A stretch of 64,000 nt of DNA from Ottelia alismoides (taxonomy: Eukaryota > Streptophyta > Magnoliopsida > Alismatales > Hydrocharitaceae), in assembly GCA_037367405.1 (NCBI GenBank), contig JAZKJV010000093.1, positions 310,001 through 374,000 of the forward strand. The letters are read 5' to 3'. The notes beneath the pieces were generated by a model, which was given only the letters and a program-made list of their open reading frames with translations, was not told the DNA's origin and made no database searches. Numbering within the stretch: the stretch's first letter is position 1; the number at the start of each line of letters is the position of its first letter. This document shows, piece by piece, positions 55,891 through 64,000 of the stretch. A program made the translations under genes and the position numbers.

Positions 55891-56584
55891 TCAGTCAAGC
55901 TTCCAAAGCGAGACGACCATGCGCATGGAATTTGATTCTTCCCAATATCTCATGAGTGAGCTCATGTCTTCCGATTCAGAAACTGAACATGTATGATCCC
56001 TTTGAGAGATCGTATTACTCATATGCCCTTATATGCACACCAGCGCGCCGGTGTATAGACCTTGATTAGGTCATCAACCTATTGGTCTGCCAAATGTACA
56101 TACTCAGACATATAGTAACACATCTGTCTCCGATCATAAGATGTGTGCCTATATCATGACAGCATACGATATAGGACTTTGGTTATCTCGATCTCGTTAA
56201 GTCACCTCTTTGACCTAACTCATCTGACACCTCCGAATCTCCTATTCCTATGCAGAGGACCTGCATCAAGAGGTCGGTCAGATATCGGCCTAACTGAGAT
56301 AGGATTGCCATCTCCTACTCAGGCTGGAGATCATATCTTAATAATCATTTGACGGTGCTTGATGAGTCCTCAATCTAACTCATTAGATATTCATCTAAGC
56401 ACCAGCCTCTATGATTCAATAATTGAATCAACAGTTGTATGATCATTAAGATGGCCATGGTACATAACCCTAATTGTATTAAAGGACCTATTATGCAAAC
56501 TATGTACTCTTTATTTCAGATTAAGGAGTGAATTGCAATAACATTTATTGCATAATGGCTCGCTGTGGGCTCGCATGTCCAACA

Positions 56585-56600
56585 ATCTCCCACTAGCCCA
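56585..56600 (-). promoter_or_regulatory. Polypurine tract of copia element 2
   Basis: The minus strand TGGGCTAGTGGGAGAT abuts the LTR start TGTTGGACAT. Confidence 0.75.
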
Positions 56601-57394
56601 AAGAGCCATTAATGGGCTAATCATTTAACCCACACTCATGTGACAATCTTAGGCTATTTAGAAAATAGCTAGGTAAGCTGATCAGTCACTCTGTTCCCAA
56701 GAGACTATGCCAAGTCATTTTACGACACTTGCATATCTCCTAGTAACAGTGCTCGCATCCAATGCGAATGTTGCATCTTATGCAACCAATACTCAATTTT
56801 ATCGGTTATAGTGTCCTTGACACTACTTCTTATTAATTATCATAACCAGTATTCCCATAATCCTTATTAGAATACCTTCATTCCTGGAGATCTCTATCCC
56901 CTAAGGTATCTACAGTTAAGACCCTTATAGATCACTATCTACAAGGTCTTAAACTTTTGAAGATAAGCTTTGAGATCACTATCTCTAAGTTTCATCATCC
57001 TAGAAGATATTGTTATTACTGCAACCAAGTGTTTTATTTCCAGAGTAGGATTAGTAACATTATACTACTCCCACTGCATGGCAGACATATGGTTCTTGTA
57101 CACATCTAGCATACACTTCAACTTCTCGTAACTGATGCACAAGTGCAAGCAGTTCTATCATTCACTTCCTCAACTCTTTGAGGTGCTATCCCTTTAGACA
57201 GGTCACTACCACATCTTAAGGGAAGGAAGCTTTTCTTGGAATTTTCCAGAAAAAATGGAATAAGTCCAAGGTGTATTACTAATGTGACGGTCCCAATACC
57301 CTCTTCTCTTTGCTTCTGAGCGACTTCAGAATTAAGATCTAAGAGGTATCCTTGAGATCATATCTCAAGATATGGAACAACCAAATTATAAAAC
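56601..57394 (-). other. Copia 2 internal 3' part, decayed
   Basis: RNase H would be expected here. I find no clear motif in any minus-strand frame, only short open stretches. Confidence 0.4.
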
Positions 57395-57882
57395 ACTTAT
57401 TATTTATTCTTATATCATTCTAAATGATTAGAATATTATCTACATTTAGCATGATGAACACAATGGCACTCCCACTAAGCTTCACATGGTTCATCAAGAT
57501 TTTATCTGAAATCATAACATTTATAATTTCATCAAATCTTATGTTCCAATTACAAGAAACTTATTGGAGTCCAAAGATGGAGTTCTTCACCTAGCACACC
57601 TTGCTTTCCTCAACCATGAAGCCCTGGGGCTACTTCATATGAATATCCTCAGAGAGGTATTCATAGAGGAATGCAATCTTGACTCACATCATGAAGATGT
57701 CATAGACAAGTTGTGTAGCTATAGTTAGCAATATTCTGATGGGTTAAAGTAAGGTCACTGGAGAGCAAGTCTTATCGCAAGCGATGCCTTCTCTTCGTTG
57801 TGTAGCTCATGGCTACGAACCGTGCTTTGAAGGTCTATACCTTCTCATCAGGTTCCCTCTTTCTCTTGAAGATCCATTTACA
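57395..57882 (-). pseudogene. Copia 2 reverse transcriptase remnant
   Basis: Minus-strand reading gives CKWIFKRKREPDEKV, a stop, TFKARFVA; then VKIAFLYEYLSEDIHM, a stop, PQGFMVEESKVC; then WNIRFDEI and SGSAIVFIMLNVDNILII. The last contains the degenerated YVDD box (NVDN). The order and spacing fit copia RT, but stops occur every 20-40 codons. Confidence 0.75.
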
Positions 57883-58499
57883 CCTTAATGGGTCTTACCC
57901 ATATAGGTGGATCCTCGAGGGTCCATATACAACACTTGTATATGAAGTCTACATTAGACTTTTATTGCTAACATCCATCTTTCCATGTCATGATCCTCAG
58001 GAGTCTCATCACATGAAGTCCGATCATTTTCAGACTTAACTGACACATAGAATACACCCTCAAACTTATTTGAAGAAGTATTAGTGTTTCATCTTCAATT
58101 ATTCTTTTAGTTTCCGATTTCAGGAGCCTCATTATCTTCTCAAGATTAAATGAGTTCCTTTACTTCATTTTCATCTTGATTCTCAAGAGTCATCCTATAA
58201 GAATCATATTCTCAAAGATGAGATCTTTTTAAGAATCTCAAGGTCATAAAGTAGGTATCCAATACCATCCTTTATTTTCCCAATGAAGCAGCACTCTCTA
58301 GTGCCAGATTCCAGTTTAATCAGATGGAACCTTATTAAGGATATATATAATGTAGTCTCTACCACATTTATATATATACCAGGAAACTAAGAGATAATTA
58401 TGCTAAGATTAATCATTGATCAAATCATGTCACACATGATCAATTGTATCTCCCTACAACTCCATTGAGTTAAAGTTCATTAGGAGGATTGAGATAGGA
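57883..58499 (-). other. Copia 2 integrase-RT connector, decayed
   Basis: This is the position of the integrase C-terminus and the connector to RT. No confident motif is visible. Confidence 0.4.
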
Positions 58500-58805
58500 A
58501 TGATATTCACATCTTCATAAAGTATTCCTTGAATTCATCTAGTAGGTACAAGCTACCTTGGTTAGATCAAATTCATTTAATCTTCCTTCAAACTTTGGTT
58601 CTAAACCAAAATTGTGAAATCTTTGAACATTTCAAAGGTTTCTAAGTGAAGAGAAGAAATCTCATATCATACATAATCATCAATAGATATCACATATCCA
58701 TAATGTTTACTATGATATATATGATTCACATACATCAATATGTATGAGATCCTGAATACCTTGACATCTTACACCTTTCCCAAAGAAGGGTGAATTGGAC
58801 ATTTT
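58500..58805 (-). pseudogene. Copia 2 integrase core remnant
   Basis: Minus-strand reading gives KMSNSPFFGKG, then LIHIDVCES (catalytic Asp region), ISIDDYV and LETFEMFKDF, matching the copia phrases GKM.KSPF.GKGER, LIHTDVCGP, FIDDYSRY and EKFKEF. Several stops interrupt it, and the second catalytic Asp region is not clearly kept. Confidence 0.6.
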
Positions 58806-61800
58806 TACTCTTGAATACAATATTCATAAGTATGTAAGATTTGAACATTTAGACAATCTAAAGGTTCATCTCTTATCAGTCTATTGATCACATCAACAGA
58901 CAAATGTCCAAAACATGATGCCAGATCATTGTCAAATGATCTTTATCCTCCTATTGATCTTTAAAGGTTTAATTTTCAATATTATAAATCTTAATGAACC
59001 ATTCATTAATTTTCTAATTTAGTGGAGTCCACTAGATGTTAGATCACTATCTGAAATATGCCCATCATAACTCTTTATGATAGGTCTATTCCAGAATTCA
59101 TGCTTATTCCCAACATTTAGAAATAAACTGAGTGTATTCTAATATCCAGGTTACAGAGACATTCTCTAGGACCAAGGGCTCCCACTGAAAATATGAAGTC
59201 TATTGATCCAATGGAAATTGTTGCAACAATTGCATCACTTCCAACATGATGATCATTAAACCTTAAGATCAAGTTATTCTAATACAGACGTAACCAATTG
59301 CAAGTGTCATTAGAAAATTGAGATACAATTATTAGACTTTATCTTATCAAATAAGTAAGTCAATTTCAATGATTATATTTAGATTAATCTGATGTACTAT
59401 CTAATTCCTTCTCTGAGGATTCTAGAAAAATTTGATAGTCATACTATAAACACATCAACTTATTGCAGTATTGGTATTTATCCAACTCTTTGGATGTCAT
59501 ATGAAAGTCACAGAAGTACAGTCAACTCTTTGACTATACCTCTTACTTGGGTCCAACCTATGCTTCCACTGCGCTCCCTTTATCTATGAACAACCATTGC
59601 TCAAGACTAAGGATCTCTTGTGTTAAATTCAAAAGAATTCAATGTAAGAGCATTTCAACATTTATACATGCTTCATTAAATTCATACAATATGAATATTA
59701 TGAAGCTTCATGAATGACTAGAGTATAAATAGTAGAATGATGACACTCATCATCTACATCCATCTAAACTCTTAAAACATAGGTTCAGGTAGGTACTCAA
59801 ACAATTTGAATACATCATCTCTTATAGAGCTACCATTCTACATGATGCAGAGAACCATGTCATTCATGATTAAATGTCGAGAGCACATATATATGCCAGA
59901 ACATCTTCTTAGAATTTTATAAGGATTATTTGATAATTACGATCATTATCGACATGTCACTTCAAAAGTACATTCGATAAGATCGACTTATAGAGACATA
60001 CAAACCCTGGGGTTTTAGTCCTATTGTCTTATTTAATCATCATTCCTCATTATTATGAGGAAACTTGCACATTGCAACCATATACATTATGTGTCCAGCT
60101 GCAAATACAATATCTGGATCATGAGTCCAATCCATGATATTTTACTGGTTATTAATGAGTATAACATTGAGTGGGTTTAATGAAGGATTATCTGAAATAA
60201 GAAATTTGCATAAGGATATATATTTATATATATACATGTTTTACTTTGATTTAGGAATTCTTATATCAAAGTTGTCTTGCCATGTCAACAATGAAAGTTC
60301 ATTCCCTTAATCAATTTCAATGTAAGAGATATAATTACCATTATATCTCAAGCAAGATCTGGAATCTCCTTCCTTATCTTTGTTGCATCCCAACAATATG
60401 AGAACCTACAACTCGGATAAAAAAGAAGTGGGAACACATTCCGCCTTGCAAGTTCAACTTCCATCTCCCAATTCGGTCTTTAACACCCGGGCCCACCATC
60501 CCTAAGGTGATGTTGACCCGTCATTAATTGAACCAACCGTCAACAGGAATACAACTCGCTATGCGCAATCCAATATCGCCCCAATAATATGAGGACCCGA
60601 TATTGGGGTCACTACGCATACGTCCTAACTCTTTCGAGAAGCGACGAGCCCAATCCAAATGGATCGTATGCAGGAGCTGTCACTTCGGACAGGCGTCTCC
60701 CACATACAATATCTGGCGACGGAACCCTTCGCCTTGACGGGAGACCATGGATGTCACTTATGTGATCCTACATATCATATTCAAATTATAATTAATTATC
60801 ATGAATCATATTCACATAATTAATTCTTCCAAGGGAATTGTCAACTCTAATCATATTAGAGTATAATTGGACATAATCAGTTCAATCATATTAAATTAAT
60901 TATCAATCCAATTCAGTCAATCAAACTTGATTGTTATGCTTGAATATATATGGTATTATTCTCAAAGTACGTATTAATTCGTATTTTAATAATTTAAAAA
61001 ATACAACTTAATCCCTCGGACATTATCCCGGCCCTACCCGCTGTCATGGCCAGTACCGGCGGGAGTGGGACGGACCGCATACGTTGCAACCCGCTACCCC
61101 ACCGATCCCCGACTAGACACCATATCTGCCTCGGGAAAGGATAATGCCAAATTGATTAATTTGTACTTGAGATGATCATCGGTTCTTCAACCGAAATTAT
61201 ACCATATAGTAATCAAAACAATTTTGATTATAAGGAAATTTGCTAGACAAATTCCCAATCCTATTCAAGCAAGAAGTTTGATGATTGTGTTTCCATTTAT
61301 GATCTAGATCAAATCTAATCAATTAATTGGTTGAGGTCAAGTCAATTAAAGAAATAATCATCTTCCAATATTTCTCAAATATTTTCCATAATTATTTCTC
61401 AAAATTAACAATTAATTTCATTAATTGACAATCACATTGTTCTTGATTAGAAATGTAATTTCAGCAGTGACCCCTACTTAATAAAATTAGCATATCTCAA
61501 TCATATTAAACACAAATTAGACAAAATCAATTTTCATGGATTGCTAATTTGATTTAGAACAGAATCCAAGTGATGTTTCATGCATTTCGAGGCAAGTCTA
61601 AACAGTAATTAACATTTTAATCACGTTCAGATCTACAGTTCCCGCAATAGTGCATACATGTTCATTAAAACAACCATATCTCAAGCATACGAAATCCGAT
61701 TTACGCAAACTCAGATCCTATGGTTTCCTTATTTAATGAGGAACAAAATCCAAGTATTAAATTCGTGTTTAAACAATTTAAACAGTGTCGAGTTTATTTA

Positions 61801-61901
61801 CTAAACAGATCTGCGAAATCAAATACGATGAAAACTTTCGCGACCTTAACGAACCCAAGTCATCCTCGGTCAGCGAATCATATTCGAAACCATCGACCTA
61901 A
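58806..61901 (-). other. Copia 2 gag/protease region and leader, decayed
   Basis: Gag, protease and the integrase zinc module should lie here. I find no CCHC knuckle or DSG/DTG box I would defend. Two GC-rich islands stand out in AT-rich sequence: 60380-60770, with TCTGGCGACGGAACCC-like wording, and 61020-61140. 61150-61900 is AT-rich leader. Confidence 0.35.
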
Positions 61902-61914
61902 GGCTCTGATACCA
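61902..61914 (-). promoter_or_regulatory. Primer binding site, initiator tRNA-Met type
   Basis: The minus strand reads TGGTATCAGAGCC, complementary to the 3' end of initiator tRNA-Met, the standard copia primer. Two bases separate it from the LTR at 61917. Confidence 0.9.
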
Positions 61915-61916
61915 CT

Positions 61917-64000
61917 TGAAGTATATGGTTAGATCCTCAAGCGCATAACGGAAGCGTGAGCGTTGTATCGAATACGACGAGGAGCGACTAGTCGCACTAG
62001 TTGCTCGATGCAGCAGAAATTAAAATTTTATACGACGAAACCACATGATCCAAGAACACTTCTCGGATCGTTTCGTCTAAACCACAGACAAGTAATGGGA
62101 TTACCTCTTGAAGCGTGGTTGCGATCGAGTCTCTAAACGAAGAGACCTCCTGTCTCAAGTCCGATCCGACGGAGGAGACGCTTGCGAGCGCGGGGATGAA
62201 TCGCGTGCTTCTCGCAATCCACGTTGATGATCCAAGCAGCGGATCTCCTGATCTCGACACACGAGATCCGACGTCTTCTTCACAAGCGAGGTGCACCGAA
62301 GGAGACTGAGATCCATGAGCAGACAAACATGCAGCATAACGACGATGCAGCGGCGATGGAGAACCTCTCTAGGTCATCCATGGTGGATGGCCACATGAGA
62401 GGGAGAGAGGAAGTAGGCGTGTAGAGAAAGAGAGAGAGAGATGTGCTACAATAGCATCTATGTGTGTAAAGATGAGCAATGGGGTGCCTCTCCTTTTATA
62501 GGGTTTTGGGATCCATGGATCTCAATCCATGGGACATATAAAATCAATGGATGAGATTGATTTATGTCAATCCAATGGTCAAGATTGTTGTTGGTAAAAA
62601 CCAACAACTTTAGATTAAAATATATTTGACAAAATCAAATATAAATAAATCCCAAAATTACATAAATAAATAAGGAGAGAATATACATGGAGATTATATC
62701 TCCATGTACATTAAGGGGGGATGGCCACCCATTCCATATAGGAATTGGGTGCCACCCACCTCTTTCCTAAAGGAGGCAATCTCATGGATTTCCATGAGAT
62801 TGCATGCCTCCTTGATTTTCTCTCTTATTTATTTCTAACAACTTTTTGTTGGGATTTTATTCATCAAAAATAATTCACAATTATATTTGAGAATATTGCA
62901 ATCTTGACATTGGAAAATTGTGAATCACATTCACAACCAAAACAACATATAATTTACATTATCAATTAATTACACAATGTGTATCCAATACACAAAATAA
63001 TTAATTAACAAATATAAATTATAATTAGCTCTCTCTAATACATTATAAATCACATTTATAATATATTACGAATAATTGGATATTACTATCCACATTATTC
63101 TTATCCATAATAATTAAATCACATTTAATTATATTGGATAACTTATTCTCATGTGCTCAAATAATATGAATCACATTCGCATTATTTACATCTTTGATAA
63201 TCAGATCACATTTAATTATCTAAGATAACTCTCCTTATAATATGAATCAAATTCATATTATTCATCATAATTAAATCACATTTAATTATCCATTTTCTCA
63301 ATGCTCGGATACATATATCAACAATAGAATTATCCATGAACTCTTTCAAGGATAATGCGCTTTCTCCGCGAATACTTGGAGATAAGGACTGGGCGATTGT
63401 ATTGTTCCACGTATAGTGACATGGATATTGAGATCATATCTCAAATCCAGATCGCGTGCCTCCTATAGATGCTTGATTAAATTAAGACCGCAAATCTAAT
63501 CTTCTCATTGTATCTGAATCACATTCAAATCAATGTCCAACATTTGGACTAAGATCAGATTACTTCTCTACTGAGAGGAGTCACTAGAATCCATACCCGT
63601 TTCATCACTCCCTAGGAATGGAAGCGTCATGGTTATACAATCATTTATGATCAAATCACCCTCAGGTATTCCCAATACATGTACATCCTGCACACTGGAA
63701 GACTCAGATTAAACACGAAGTATTAGATTAACTTTACACTGTCTACTTCATGGTTTTATCAGTAAGTTTCTCATTCGATCATTGGGAGTCGGTATCGATC
63801 ATATACTTTCCAAAAGCATATATCATACCTAGGTCTTGATCATATACTTTCCAAAAGTATATATCAAACCTACAAATTCAGTCAAGCTTCCAAAGCGAGA
63901 CGACCATGCACATGGAATTTGATTCTTCCCAATATCTCATGAGTGAGCTCATGTCTTCCGATTCAGAAAACTGAACCTGTATGATCCCTTTGAGAGATCG
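61917..64000 (-). repeat. 5' LTR of copia element 2 (partial, window end)
   Basis: It is collinear with 54033 onwards apart from a 107-bp segment (62147-62253) that is present here and absent from the other copy. TATA box at 62491-62498. The LTR runs past the window end. Confidence 0.9.

Larger units (their letters stand above)
54033..56584 (-). repeat. 3' LTR of copia element 2 (2552 bp)
   Basis: It starts TGAAGGATATGG and ends TGTCCAACA on the plus strand; in element sense it begins TGTTGGACAT. It lacks 107 bp present in the other LTR (62147-62253). It holds a perfect 15-bp hairpin (54688-54702 with 54706-54720), a second interrupted hairpin at 54780-54820, and a two-unit tandem repeat at 55810-55890. 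Confidence 0.9.
54033..64000 (-). mobile_element. Large Ty1/copia element, heavily decayed
   Basis: LTRs at 54033-56584 and from 61917 past the window end begin TGAAGKATATGG on the plus strand. A Met-type PBS (61902-61914) and a polypurine tract (56585-56600) lie at the correct inner edges. The minus-strand interior of 5.3 kb has no long frame but shows scattered copia integrase and RT wording. The first 135 aligned LTR positions differ at about 10 (7%). The conserved wording (FKRKREPD, YEYLSEDIHM) suggests the TAR/Angela side of copia; this is a weak call. The target duplication is outside the window. Confidence 0.85.

Noticed and set aside
61902..61914. Possible tRNA gene
   Set aside because: Only the 3' end complement of initiator tRNA-Met is present and it abuts an LTR; it is a primer binding site. 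The same holds for the Asp-type sites at 12371 and 47529.

Overview
This window looks like nuclear DNA of a flowering plant, from a repeat-dense and probably pericentromeric stretch. Nearly every base can be assigned to nested, decayed transposable elements: Ty3/gypsy Athila-type elements with unusually long LTRs, two Ty1/copia elements, a LINE, a Tourist-like MITE, and hAT-like and CACTA transposase remains. A few broken pieces of ordinary plant genes lie between them. I see no intact cellular gene, no tRNA or rRNA gene and no CRISPR array. A monocot is possible, but the sequence does not prove it.

Layout. 1-16255 is one minus-strand Athila-like element. It has a truncated 3' LTR (1-1485), a decayed gag-pol (about 10435 down to 3904), a 2-kb leader, an Asp-type primer binding site (12371-12387) and a complete 3.87-kb 5' LTR (12390-16255). 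It sits in a partial plus-strand LTR-like sequence (16256-17881). 17882-30055 holds a second Athila-related family in mixed orientation: plus LTR-A with PBS, a minus LTR start fragment, a minus internal region that keeps a protease but no reverse transcriptase or integrase (21285-26565, carrying a MITE), a 5'-truncated LINE, and plus LTR-B with PBS and leader. At 30058 a pseudogene of the peroxisomal protease DEG15 begins. A 10.5-kb copia element (30353-40805, TSD ATTAG) interrupts it, and a 3.83-kb solo Athila LTR (33120-36948, TSD TTGAT) interrupts the copia reverse transcriptase.

40926-43804 holds gene fragments, including a PPR piece. 43805-47890 is a second protease-only Athila derivative with PBS and a short LTR. 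47891-51728 holds an hAT-like transposase pseudogene, a PP2C fragment and a CACTA transposase fragment. 51729-54032 is another plus LTR (LTR-C). From 54033 to the window end lies a large minus-strand copia element with 2.55-kb LTRs, a Met-type PBS and heavily decayed pol.

The coding parts do not work together as a pathway: all are pseudogenes. The most interesting signals are structural. Inverted CACGTG/ACGT stems occur at the AT-to-GC transition of several different LTR families. Hairpins are coupled to repeated polypurine-like tracts in the 3' region of Athila elements, with changes that preserve pairing between families. Two copies of an Athila derivative retain gag-like and protease segments but lack RT and IN. 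Sequence comparisons were made by eye, so boundaries marked approximate may be off by tens of bases.
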